Virus record (IMG/VR): IMGVR_UViG_3300020472_000051
Location: 1 to 46,767 of that record
Length of the DNA: 46,767 bases
Reading direction: 5' to 3' (one strand)
Source: a virus
Shown: one piece after another, positions 6,968-14,927 of the stretch
Layout of the letters: each line of letters opens with the position of its first letter
How positions within the stretch are numbered: the first letter of the stretch is position 1
Notes under the pieces: generated by a model
Database searches by the model: none
Told to the model about the DNA's origin: nothing
What the model saw: the letters and a program-made list of their open reading frames with translations, nothing else
Translations under genes and position numbers: made by a program

Positions 6968-7314
6968 TATACTCCATGACTTTTAAAGAATGAATCACAC
7001 TGCCACCCCTTATCATCTATAAAATAATCTGCGTGTGGTTTACCCATAATCAATTCATGATATTTAACTCCCCACTCATCTAATTGATCTCTTGTAAGAT
7101 CAAATAAAACCCCTTCTGCTTTTACAGAAGCAATAGAGTGTGGTTCTTCCGAAAACCTACCCATGGCTCTAGCAGTAAAGTAAATTATATAATGACCTTC
7201 ATCGTAAAGTTTATTTAATACATCGATTCTATCTTTCCACGGTTCTGCTTTATGATAATCCCTACCAACAGTTGGTGTACAAATAGTACCATCAATGTCT
7301 ATACAGTATCTCAT
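6967..7314 (-). CDS. HAD-family phosphatase
   Basis: At 115 residues this is a compact haloacid-dehalogenase phosphatase without a large cap. Motif I is CIDIDGT (D6 nucleophile, D8 acid/base), motif II is YFTAR (T47), motif III is K92 in GKPHAD and motif IV is DYFIDDKG (D100/D101). It overlaps the kinase gene by 23 bases. In ADP-heptose synthesis a GmhB phosphatase removes the 7-phosphate between the kinase and nucleotidyltransferase steps. This protein is shorter than GmhB (~190 aa) but could fill that role given its place directly after the kinase. The alternative is a generic LPS/capsule phosphatase. Confidence 0.8.
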   Translation of the reverse strand: MRYCIDIDGTICTPTVGRDYHKAEPWKDRIDVLNKLYDEGHYIIYFTARAMGRFSEEPHSIASVKAEGVLFDLTRDQLDEWGVKYHELIMGKPHADYFIDDKGWQCDSFFKSHGV

Positions 7315-8035
7315 GAATGTCCTCCTGTTGTAAAACGTAAGTTCCTAATTGCTGAACAGCAACTGCTGCTGCTCTATTACCTAACATTAATGCCTGTTCT
7401 ATATCATTATATGTTAGATAACCATATACTAAACCAGCAAGAAAAGTATCTCCAGCACCGACAACATCATAAACATTGACTTTCTCTGCTGGATACAATG
7501 TATTATTGTAAATACATCCCTGAGATCCTTTTGTTACTATTAGATTATCTATCTTATAGTCATCTAATTTATCATATTCTACATCATTTATCTTGATAAA
7601 GCAATTAGATTTATTAGGGAGTATAGACTTCTTACTATCAATAAACACAGGACAAGATGCACTCTCCACAATCTCAAATATCTTTTCCGTAGATAGATAC
7701 CCTTTATTATAATCCGATATTACAATGGCATCAAAACTATTTGTAGATACTGGTACTAATAAAGGTTTTACTCTCTCTTCATTATCAACTCTAAGAATAT
7801 GTTGATTTGATTTCTCATCAATAAATCTAGTCTTTACTATCTTCTCAGGATTAGTTAAGAATGTAATCTCCATATTAAATGATTGAAGATTCAAACAAAC
7901 ATTAGCTGCCATACCAGGCTTAGTTTGTATCTTAGCGTAATCTAAGACAGGTACTGGTGCTTCTGGACTTAACCTAGTACATCTACCATAGATATACTCA
8001 TCCTCACAACTATCACCCAGTAACAGTACTTTCAT
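7292..8035 (-). CDS. HldE kinase-domain-like PfkB sugar kinase
   Basis: This 247-residue ribokinase/PfkB-family kinase begins MKVLLLGDSCEDEYIYG. Next come RLSPEAPVPVL, a signature of the D-glycero-D-manno-heptose-7-phosphate kinase domain of HldE (RfaE), and the GAGD catalytic motif at residues 193-196 (DVVGAGDTFLAGL). It is shorter than the ~320-residue HldE domain. I chose the ATG at 8035 because the family usually begins at this beta strand; in-frame ATGs at 8053 and 8065 are possible, but the latter has a GGAGG only two bases away. It overlaps both neighbours by 23 bases. Likely reaction: ATP-dependent phosphorylation of heptose 7-phosphate. Confidence 0.85.
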   Translation of the reverse strand: MKVLLLGDSCEDEYIYGRCTRLSPEAPVPVLDYAKIQTKPGMAANVCLNLQSFNMEITFLTNPEKIVKTRFIDEKSNQHILRVDNEERVKPLLVPVSTNSFDAIVISDYNKGYLSTEKIFEIVESASCPVFIDSKKSILPNKSNCFIKINDVEYDKLDDYKIDNLIVTKGSQGCIYNNTLYPAEKVNVYDVVGAGDTFLAGLVYGYLTYNDIEQALMLGNRAAAVAVQQLGTYVLQQEDIHEILYRH

Positions 8036-8429
8036 TAATCTTTTTGATGACATTACTGCTGGCATATCCTCCCACTCTAGGAAGATGTCTTACCTCACCA
8101 GCATTTTCCCAACCAACTACATCACCATCCCTCCAATCATCACCAAGTAATAATATATCTGGTTGATATAGTTCAATTAGATCTTCTAACTCTTTCCTAC
8201 TACCAAAGGTATGTACCACATCAATATACTTGATTGCCTCAAGCATAGCAACCCTATAACAAAGATCGTTAATAGGGCGATGCTCTCCTTTGTCAGTACG
8301 AATCTTCTCATCCGTATCCGTAGCAACTATTACTTTGTCTCCTAGAGATCTAGCAACCTTGAATAGTTCTATGTGTCCTGGATGAAGAATATCGAATGTG
8401 CCATTACACCAAACAATATCATTCTGCAT
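8013..8429 (-). CDS. HldE nucleotidyltransferase-domain-like protein
   Basis: This 138-residue cytidylyltransferase-like enzyme has CNGTFDILHPGH (HPGH at 16-19), LLGDDWRDGDVVG, and the C-terminal SSNVIKKI segment after a gly-rich turn, as in the HldE/RfaE adenylyltransferase domain. That domain transfers AMP from ATP to heptose 1-phosphate to form ADP-heptose. In most bacteria kinase and transferase are fused in one HldE protein; here they are two overlapping genes, transferase first. A glycerol-3-phosphate cytidylyltransferase is the alternative, but the PfkB neighbour and HldD favour the heptose pathway. Confidence 0.85.
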   Translation of the reverse strand: MQNDIVWCNGTFDILHPGHIELFKVARSLGDKVIVATDTDEKIRTDKGEHRPINDLCYRVAMLEAIKYIDVVHTFGSRKELEDLIELYQPDILLLGDDWRDGDVVGWENAGEVRHLPRVGGYASSNVIKKINESTVTG

Positions 8430-10251
8430 TAGGAATCTTTACTAACTTCTGTATCTCAGGAAGATACATATATTCAATCTTACTCTTGTATAATGTATTA
8501 ATAGCATCATGAATTGTTTCTACTAATGGTTCTCCACCAAGATTAAAAGAAGTGTTGAAAAGTATTGGAACACCACTTAACTTTTCAAAAGAATCTATAA
8601 GATTGTAGTAATGTTCATTCTCATCTTTAGTGAGAGTTTGAATCCTACATGTATTATCAACATGAATCACTGACGGAATCTTTTTATCAACACCTTCTTT
8701 ACACTCAACAGCATACATCATATGAGGTGAATCTTCTCTACCTTGAAGATCAAACCATTCATTAACCTTTTCCTTCTTAATAGAACAAGCAAAAGGTCTA
8801 AAGAACTCTCTATGTTTTACACTATTAACAATATCCTTTCCATCTTTAATTGTAGGATCAAAAAGAATTGAACGATTACCAAGTGCTCTTGGACCACCTT
8901 CAGATCTTCCTTGGAAAATAGTAACTATCTCACCTTTACGAATTAATTTCGCAACATCATCATAAGAAGTATCAACAACATCCAAGTGATCATATTCATC
9001 CAAATAAGTATCTGGATCATATTGTGGACCATAATAGATTGAAGTTACTCTTGGTGGTGGACTAGTTATTTGTTCTTCTTGTGCCCAAATTTTTCTAACA
9101 GCACCTATAGAAGTTCCACCATCATGTGATATTGGTTCAACATAGATATTTAAATCTGGAAAATGTTTTAAGTACTGATAATTAGATACACAATTCAATC
9201 CATAACCACCAGAAATAACTATATTCTTTTCACCAGTTAGATCATGAGCCTTTTGAATCAACTTTATCATAGCATTTTCAGTATCTTTCTGAATCTTATA
9301 TGCTAAATCTTTTTGAACTTGTGTATATTCCTTACACCCACCTCTAAAGAATCTAGAAGTTTGATCATCTTTTGGTGTACCTAAAGCAGTAGGAGATAAT
9401 CCATACTTTTCCCTATCAACTGGTGGTTTTTCATTACTATTCTTTTCTTGTAAGGATTTAATCTCATTTAAATCATTTTGAATGATAGGATATCTTTCAA
9501 TATTAAGACGAGAATTATTAGGATAATTTGGTACAAAAAATTCCCTATTTACCCAACCACCTCTAAACAATTCTGGAAGATCAGGATTCTCCTTTCCATA
9601 TGGAGATAGACCCATAGTTTTTCCAGCATCAATAGCATCAAATCCACAATATTCAGTTATTGCTTCATATGCTTTTGTAAGACCTGGATATTCTGTGACA
9701 AATAATTCCTTCTCATCACCAACATTCTTAACACCAATATTATCAGAAGTACCAAGATGTTTATAAACAACATCAAATTTTAAATCAGGATCATACGATG
9801 CTTTAAAAATAGTTTCAAATTCAAAGATAGTATCATCAGTCAACTCACATCCCAAGAAACTTCCTGCACCATCAACACTTAAACAAGCAGCAGATTTAAA
9901 TCCAGAATTTAAAAAAGCACAACTAGCATGAATCTCATGATGTATCGTATCAATAAAAGTAATTCTGGGACCAGCATCCATCTTAGTCTGCTTTGTAAGT
10001 TTTCTTATCCAACCCTGATATAAATCCTCACCAGTCCAATCACACTTAGGACCATGCCTATGTGTATGAGTTACGACTAAATGATCTATATGATCTACAT
10101 ATTCAAAAGCTTTTAATAAACCTAATAATGGTGTTCCATCTCTTTTAAATCTAGATAAACGTTCTTCTTCTAGATAAAATACAACCTCACCATCAACCAG
10201 TAATGTGGTACTAGAATTATGACCACGAGAACATCCAAGAATAATACTCAT
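8419..10251 (-). CDS. NodU/TobZ-type O-carbamoyltransferase
   Basis: This 610-residue protein is full length for the carbamoyltransferase family. The N-terminal Kae1-like domain has CSRGHNSSTTLL, EEERLSRFKRDG, the metal histidines in HHEIH (104-108) and LSVDGAG (D127). The C-terminal YrdC-like domain has GRSEGGPRALGNRSILFDP, HREFFRPFACSI and PILFNTSFNLGGEPLV. The family uses carbamoyl phosphate and ATP to place a carbamoyl group on a hydroxyl of a sugar or antibiotic. It lies between the heptosyltransferase-like gene and the nucleotidyltransferase gene, overlapping the latter by 11 bases. Carbamoylated heptose is known in Pseudomonas aeruginosa LPS core, which gives a precedent for this gene combination. 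Confidence 0.92.
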   Translation of the reverse strand: MSIILGCSRGHNSSTTLLVDGEVVFYLEEERLSRFKRDGTPLLGLLKAFEYVDHIDHLVVTHTHRHGPKCDWTGEDLYQGWIRKLTKQTKMDAGPRITFIDTIHHEIHASCAFLNSGFKSAACLSVDGAGSFLGCELTDDTIFEFETIFKASYDPDLKFDVVYKHLGTSDNIGVKNVGDEKELFVTEYPGLTKAYEAITEYCGFDAIDAGKTMGLSPYGKENPDLPELFRGGWVNREFFVPNYPNNSRLNIERYPIIQNDLNEIKSLQEKNSNEKPPVDREKYGLSPTALGTPKDDQTSRFFRGGCKEYTQVQKDLAYKIQKDTENAMIKLIQKAHDLTGEKNIVISGGYGLNCVSNYQYLKHFPDLNIYVEPISHDGGTSIGAVRKIWAQEEQITSPPPRVTSIYYGPQYDPDTYLDEYDHLDVVDTSYDDVAKLIRKGEIVTIFQGRSEGGPRALGNRSILFDPTIKDGKDIVNSVKHREFFRPFACSIKKEKVNEWFDLQGREDSPHMMYAVECKEGVDKKIPSVIHVDNTCRIQTLTKDENEHYYNLIDSFEKLSGVPILFNTSFNLGGEPLVETIHDAINTLYKSKIEYMYLPEIQKLVKIPNAE

Positions 10252-10257
10252 AATACC

Positions 10258-11463
10258 CTATGATTTAGAATTAGCTTCAAGTTCCAACAACTGATCAATC
10301 GGTTTCTTTTTAGATTGTTTTACTTGTTGAAAACCATTATATTTAACACCCTTACTACTACCAGAAGATATTGGTTTCATTGATAATGGAGTAGTTTTAG
10401 AAGGTTCCAATTTAGGTGCTGTTGATTTTGGTTTAAACTTTACTGGTTCTTTAGAATCAGACTTAAGTTCTTTAACAGCAGATTTAAATCCTCCTTTACT
10501 AGTGTTTGGAGGAGAAGTTAATCCCATTGTTTGATTGTTTACACTACTAACTCCTATCTTATCCTTAATAGATTTTACAATCTTCTTAACAACATCAGCA
10601 TCAAAACACATTAAAGATTCATTATTTCTATCAGTAAATAAATCAATTGTCAATCTTATAGGACTATATCTTCTCTTACCTTTAGCATTATCAATGATAG
10701 TAAACTTTTTACTCTCTGGATATGAAATATTTTCAGGATAAGTTGATCCCACTACAACAGTAGCAGGTTTACCCATAGCATGAGCAAAATGCTGCCCTAC
10801 ACTATCACATCCTAAAAAGTAATCAGCAGCATTAATTACTCCTGCCCATTTATTTAAATCCATTCCACTAGGACAAGCAACTCCTAGTCCTTCCCATCCT
10901 GGAATTTCTATTTCTGTCATTAAAATAATAGAATAATTCTTTCTCAACTCTTCTATTACATGTATAACATTAGATACCTCAAAACTTCTACCAGTAGTAT
11001 CAAAAATAAATTGACCTTCCTTCTTACTTCCTTGCCCAAATGGTTGAAAAACTATTGTCTTATCCTTACCTAAATTCTGTTTAACTTCTGCTACTATATT
11101 ATGTCCTAATATCTGTTCTTCTTTACTAAGAGATAAATTAATAGGACCAACATCTCTAACCTCATCAACTTCATTAATTTCAATATCAAATGCTTGAATG
11201 AGATTACACTCTTGATTAAAATATTGATTAACTCTATAAGGTTCTGGTGATATTATCTTTCGATCAGTTAACATAGTTTCAAATAGTCCTTTATGAACCA
11301 TTTGATATACCTTATCTCTTAATTTCTCATTTAAAAAGTATAGTTCACCCCAAGATTCAGCAACGATTATAAAATCGTCATCCTTCTCAGCATATTTTTC
11401 TAACGCTGGCATGGAACAAAGTACACGTCCACTACCACCATTAATAAAGAAAGCTTTTTTCAT
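10258..11463 (-). CDS. Family-9 (heptosyl-type) glycosyltransferase with basic C-terminal tail
   Basis: Residues 1-305 look like a GT9 (ADP-heptose:LPS heptosyltransferase) fold. The N-terminus INGGSGRVLCSMPALEKY resembles the GDhxhxxPh acceptor-side motif. The C-terminal donor site GCDSVGQHFAHAMGKPATV (around D220) is followed by VGSTYPENISYP, a typical GT9 pattern. Residues ~307-401 are an added low-complexity tail rich in Lys, Ser and Pro (KFKPKSTAPKLEPSKTTPL), not part of the family. It is the first gene after the promoter at 11488-11516, with GAGG ten bases before its ATG. The acceptor could be host LPS or a phage protein. Confidence 0.8.
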   Translation of the reverse strand: MKKAFFINGGSGRVLCSMPALEKYAEKDDDFIIVAESWGELYFLNEKLRDKVYQMVHKGLFETMLTDRKIISPEPYRVNQYFNQECNLIQAFDIEINEVDEVRDVGPINLSLSKEEQILGHNIVAEVKQNLGKDKTIVFQPFGQGSKKEGQFIFDTTGRSFEVSNVIHVIEELRKNYSIILMTEIEIPGWEGLGVACPSGMDLNKWAGVINAADYFLGCDSVGQHFAHAMGKPATVVVGSTYPENISYPESKKFTIIDNAKGKRRYSPIRLTIDLFTDRNNESLMCFDADVVKKIVKSIKDKIGVSSVNNQTMGLTSPPNTSKGGFKSAVKELKSDSKEPVKFKPKSTAPKLEPSKTTPLSMKPISSGSSKGVKYNGFQQVKQSKKKPIDQLLELEANSKS

Positions 11464-11487
11464 TCAACTCAAACCTCAATGTTTAAT

Positions 11488-11516
11488 ATTGTAGCATTGT
11501 TTTATTATATAGTCAA
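11488..11516 (-). promoter_or_regulatory. Sigma-70-type promoter of the heptose operon
   Basis: On the minus strand TTGACT (11511-11516) is followed after exactly 17 bases by TACAAT (11488-11493), 24 bases before the ATG of the glycosyltransferase. This is a host-sigma-70-like signal, so the seven-gene operon from 11463 to 6003 is probably transcribed early or in the middle phase, apart from the late virion genes on both sides. Confidence 0.8.
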
Positions 11517-11552
11517 CAAAGAAAAGAATGTTATGTAATGCTATTACTACCT

Positions 11553-11566
11553 ATCGACCCTACAGA
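11553..11566 (-). repeat. Boundary motif TCTGTAGGGTCGAT, copy 2
   Basis: Identical in all 14 bases to the copy at 286-299 and placed the same way, next to the terminator T-tract (one extra base separates them at copy 1) and upstream of a TTGACT promoter. The distance to the -35 box is 36 bases here and 21 bases at copy 1. Confidence 0.6.
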
Positions 11567-11567
11567 C

Positions 11568-11602
11568 AAAAAAAATGGTGGAGTTTTTTTTCCACCATTT
11601 TT
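11568..11602 (-). terminator. Rho-independent terminator of the tail-gene block
   Basis: The minus strand forms AAATGGTGGA/TCCACCATTT (10 bp, 11573-11602) with an A-rich loop, followed by a run of T. It lies 22 bases after the stop codon of the gene at 11625-12746 and separates the late virion block from the sugar operon. Confidence 0.85.
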
Positions 11603-11624
11603 GAAATAAAAAGTTGATTTTAAT

Positions 11625-12746
11625 TTACTTCCACTGAACACAAACCATTCCGAATCTACCCATGTCTCCACAATGACTCTGACAACCACCATTAGCAACT
11701 GACATCCATCCACCAGCACCAGGAATTTGAAGATATCCTGTATCATGTCTCCATCCACCACCACAACAGGTGTTTGATGACCATCCCTGTACACATTTTG
11801 AAGTATTTTCAAATCCATATACTGGAGCATGGCAGTTACAACCATAATTATTTGTATGGTGACACCAACCACCCCATATTCCACGAAGACCATAAACTAA
11901 GAATTCTGGACTGAGTCTTGTCTTTGTCTCATCTCCAACTAGATCAGCAGAAATATTCGTAGTACCAGAATAAATTGCTCCAGCAGAAGGTGTATAGCAG
12001 TTACTATATCCACCACCATTTCTACACATAGATCCACCTTGGTGACATGTACGAACTTCCCTATAACTACCATTAACACATGGTTGATAGCAAGGATTCT
12101 CTGCACCTAATCTAACTCCAAAATACTCACCCATAGATCCATCACCACCTTGGGCACAAACATAACATAATCCACATCCCTGAACATATGATGGGCATCC
12201 TGGATACCTGTTAGCACCAGATCCAGCTTGTCCCCAACAACAATAAGCACAACCAGCACAAATAGTATATGAATGTCCTGTAGTTACTGGAATAATAACA
12301 GAAGTATAAGCACCAGTAGATCCAAAGTGCGTCCATCCACAACATCTAGAAGGATGGTTTGCTCCACCACCAGCACCCCACATTTGGAATCTAGCTCTTG
12401 TTGCACCAGAAGGAACAACCCAAGTACAGTTTTTACCGCAACCACCATTCTCAGTAGTGTTACAGACCTTCGTATTACCAGTCCAATCTGAACCTGTATA
12501 GATACAAGTCCACTTAGTGGTATCAGCTGGACAACATTGTAGATATCTTTCTACATTACATCCAGAACCATCCATACACAGCCATCTACAAGCCATTGTC
12601 CATGCTTCTGCAGGTGCTTCAGAAAATGCTCCAGCACCACCACCACCAGTATTTGCTTTTAAATCAAATAATTCTTTTTGCTTGGCAGCAATCTGCTTCT
12701 TAAGAGATGACTGCTCATTCAGAGCACTATAAACTAATACATCCAT
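11625..12746 (-). CDS. Cysteine-rich virion protein A, 373 aa
   Basis: The protein has 33 cysteines in 373 residues, many in pairs (CC) or CxxC-like spacing. It starts with a short predicted coiled coil (residues 8-31, ALNEQSSLKKQIAAKQKEL) and a GGGG linker. The core (NCTWVVPSGATRARFQMWGA, then VIIPVTTGHSYTICAGCAYCC) follows the same plan as the glycine-rich adhesin module of the genes at 20417-29528. It is a paralog of 13507-14628, of identical length and cysteine number. A GGAGGG sits 11 bases before the ATG. It has no signal peptide. Probably a tail surface protein; whether the cysteines form disulfides or bind metal is not known. Confidence 0.65.
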   Translation of the reverse strand: MDVLVYSALNEQSSLKKQIAAKQKELFDLKANTGGGGAGAFSEAPAEAWTMACRWLCMDGSGCNVERYLQCCPADTTKWTCIYTGSDWTGNTKVCNTTENGGCGKNCTWVVPSGATRARFQMWGAGGGANHPSRCCGWTHFGSTGAYTSVIIPVTTGHSYTICAGCAYCCWGQAGSGANRYPGCPSYVQGCGLCYVCAQGGDGSMGEYFGVRLGAENPCYQPCVNGSYREVRTCHQGGSMCRNGGGYSNCYTPSAGAIYSGTTNISADLVGDETKTRLSPEFLVYGLRGIWGGWCHHTNNYGCNCHAPVYGFENTSKCVQGWSSNTCCGGGWRHDTGYLQIPGAGGWMSVANGGCQSHCGDMGRFGMVCVQWK

Positions 12747-12752
12747 GTTTAA

Positions 12753-13466
12753 TTAACCCTCCGCAGTTTCGCCAGGAAAATGTAGTGTTTCTCCACCACC
12801 TAAAGCAAAACTATGTGGTAATGGTAAATTCTTAAACGCCTTCATAATATCAGCATCTATCTTAGGAATAGATGGTGGTGTAGGTTGAGTTGTATACTTC
12901 CAAGTTTTATATGGAGGATTGTCATTTATATAAGATGTAATTCCTACAAGATAATTATCTATCTTAGCATTAACATCTGTTCCAAAATCATATTGAGAAT
13001 AATAAGTCTCTACATAAGACTTTCTTCTCTTCGCTTCTGCCTGTCCATTATTACGCTGTTCTTTCAATATCTGTTCTACAACCCATTTACCAGTGCCAGA
13101 ATCCCATCTTGGTTTCACATATACATCTTCTAAATCTGGATTATCTAAACGATTATATACATCACCGTTAGATTGAGTCTCTTGAACATAATTTTCTGTC
13201 CAAACAAACCCTTCTTCATCAACATGGGATCTAGCAAGATAAGCTATTGGTAATTCATCAGCATTAGTAGGCTTGATAGTTTTCTTTCTATCATCAGAAG
13301 GGTATTCCTGTTGATCAAAGTTAATAATATACCCTTGCCCATCTATTTCAACATCAAACTCATCGGGTCCTATGTAAGTATAAGTCCCAGTTTTAGTAGT
13401 CGAGATACCAGCGACATAATTTTCCTCTGGCAGAGCGTAAGTAAATGATTGTGTAATTTTTGCCAT
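12753..13466 (-). CDS. Tail-region protein of unknown function, 237 aa
   Basis: I recognise no catalytic motif. Residues 1-60 are beta-rich (TYIGPDEFDVEIDGQGYIINF). The middle is charged (RRKSYVETYYSQYDFG) and the C-terminus has a proline-rich linker (TTQPTPPSIPKID) before the end GGGETLHFPGETAEG. It lies between the two cysteine-rich paralogs and directly behind a late promoter box, so a role as their assembly chaperone or attachment partner is plausible from position only. Confidence 0.6.
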   Translation of the reverse strand: MAKITQSFTYALPEENYVAGISTTKTGTYTYIGPDEFDVEIDGQGYIINFDQQEYPSDDRKKTIKPTNADELPIAYLARSHVDEEGFVWTENYVQETQSNGDVYNRLDNPDLEDVYVKPRWDSGTGKWVVEQILKEQRNNGQAEAKRRKSYVETYYSQYDFGTDVNAKIDNYLVGITSYINDNPPYKTWKYTTQPTPPSIPKIDADIMKAFKNLPLPHSFALGGGETLHFPGETAEG

Positions 13467-13487
13467 TGCTATCAGTCTACTTTTACT

Positions 13488-13495
13488 TATTTATA
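13488..13495 (-). promoter_or_regulatory. Late promoter box TATAAATA
   Basis: An exact TATAAATA ends 22 bases before the ATG at 13466, in the 40-base gap after the stop of the cysteine-rich gene at 13507. It would drive 12753-13466 and 11625-12746. Confidence 0.75.
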
Positions 13496-13506
13496 AGGTG
13501 TACAAA

Positions 13507-14628
13507 TTAATTATAAGAAACACAAACCATACCCATTCTACCTGCATCACCGCAAGTACAGTTACCACCACAGGAGGAGCCCAACCAAGCACCAGCACCA
13601 GGTATTGGTCTAACACTAGTATTCCAAGCACTCTGGCAGAATCCACCACAGTTATTACAAATCCAACATCCACCTCTTCCACAACAATAAGATGGGAAAC
13701 CATATGGTGTAGATGCCCAACCAAACATAGGCATATAGTTGTCTTGAGCTATATATGACCACATTCCTCTGTGTCCATAAACACCGCTACCTTGTCCAGA
13801 AGTATCAGATCCATAGAAACATACACAACGAGCTACCCAAGGCATTAAAGCACCAGAACACATTCCTTCTGGATATCCTTGTCCAGGTGTATCATACTCA
13901 GCACAAACCCAAGCACCACTCCTACACATACATCCACCAAGATATCTACAATAACAATATTGACCAGTCTTAACTCCATACTGATCTGCTCTATCCTCAA
14001 TCTCTTTGAACATACATCCAGACCATCCACCTTGAGCACAGAAGTTACTTAGGTTAGTTCCCTGAACATAAGAATCATATCCTCTCTGTTGATTATATCC
14101 ATCACCATAAGCATAGCAACAATAAGCACAACCAGCACATAATGTATATTGACTACCAGCAGAAACTGGAATAATAACAGAAGCATAAGCACCAGTAGAT
14201 CCATGAGGAGAAAACCCACAGCATCTAGATTCGGAGTTACCTCCACCAGCACCCCAAATTTGGAATCTAGCACAAGTTGTTCCACCAGGAACAGTCCAAG
14301 TACAGTTATTACCACAACGATAATATCCCGACGTATCACAAACTTTAAATCCACTAGTAAATGCTGTACCAGAATTGGGACAAAATACATTAGCATCTGA
14401 ACCATATGTGGTAGGAAACAAGCACCACTGGTTTGCCTGATGCATGTATCCTGCTTCAGCAACCTTTCTTAGAATATTACAAGCATCGCTTAGAGCAATA
14501 GCAGAACCACCGCCACCGCCACCTCCACCTGAGGCTTCAGTAACTTGTGCGGTTAAATCAGTAAGTTCTTGTCGAAGTTCTTGATTTACTTCTTGTAAAG
14601 CATTATAGGTTAAAACATCTATTGCCAT
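13507..14628 (-). CDS. Cysteine-rich virion protein B, 373 aa
   Basis: Paralog of 11625-12746 with the same length and the same count of 33 cysteines. The N-terminus MAIDVLTYNALQEV and the following heptad-like helix (NQELRQELTDLTAQV) parallel protein A, then comes a run of eight glycines. Shared landmarks are NNCTWTVPGGTT, FQIWGAGGG, SRCCGFSPHGSTGAY, VIIPVSAGSQYTLCAGCAYCC and the end CGDAGRMGMVC. The gene starts one base into the preceding small gene's stop codon. Likely a trimeric or oligomeric tail surface protein (inference). Confidence 0.65.
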   Translation of the reverse strand: MAIDVLTYNALQEVNQELRQELTDLTAQVTEASGGGGGGGGSAIALSDACNILRKVAEAGYMHQANQWCLFPTTYGSDANVFCPNSGTAFTSGFKVCDTSGYYRCGNNCTWTVPGGTTCARFQIWGAGGGNSESRCCGFSPHGSTGAYASVIIPVSAGSQYTLCAGCAYCCYAYGDGYNQQRGYDSYVQGTNLSNFCAQGGWSGCMFKEIEDRADQYGVKTGQYCYCRYLGGCMCRSGAWVCAEYDTPGQGYPEGMCSGALMPWVARCVCFYGSDTSGQGSGVYGHRGMWSYIAQDNYMPMFGWASTPYGFPSYCCGRGGCWICNNCGGFCQSAWNTSVRPIPGAGAWLGSSCGGNCTCGDAGRMGMVCVSYN

Positions 14629-14918
14629 TAGTTTGGATCCTCCTCAACAACAGTTACCAAATTAGTGCCAGCTTCATATGTAAGCCTCCACTTTTTAGAT
14701 ACACCTCCAATATTTTCAGTGAATCCAGTAATTAAACCAACCGTAGACGCACTAGCATCATACTTTATATCAGAATATGCTACATCACCCAATTCTACAG
14801 CAGTAACATTATTATTACCGTCTGTAGTAATACCTGATGATCTAGTAAAAGGTTCAGTAGGACCTAATCCTCCTCCCCCCTTTCCTTTATTGATAATTAA
14901 ACCAATGTACCTACCCAT
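14628..14918 (-). CDS. Small fiber-like protein, 96 aa
   Basis: The N-terminus has a KGKGGGGLG linker. The rest (FTRSSGITTDGNNNVTAVEL, then a beta-rich segment ending VTVVEEDPN) looks like one fiber repeat followed by a small globular domain. It lies between the 106-aa protein and cysteine-rich protein B, with which its end overlaps by one base. No function can be assigned beyond probable virion component. Confidence 0.55.
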   Translation of the reverse strand: MGRYIGLIINKGKGGGGLGPTEPFTRSSGITTDGNNNVTAVELGDVAYSDIKYDASASTVGLITGFTENIGGVSKKWRLTYEAGTNLVTVVEEDPN

Positions 14919-14927
14919 GTTATTCCT

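Noticed and set aside
8036-8065. Ten-residue extension of the PfkB kinase
   Set aside because: The GGAGG there is too close to the ATG at 8065, and the family begins at MKVLLLGD; left as a possible alternative only.
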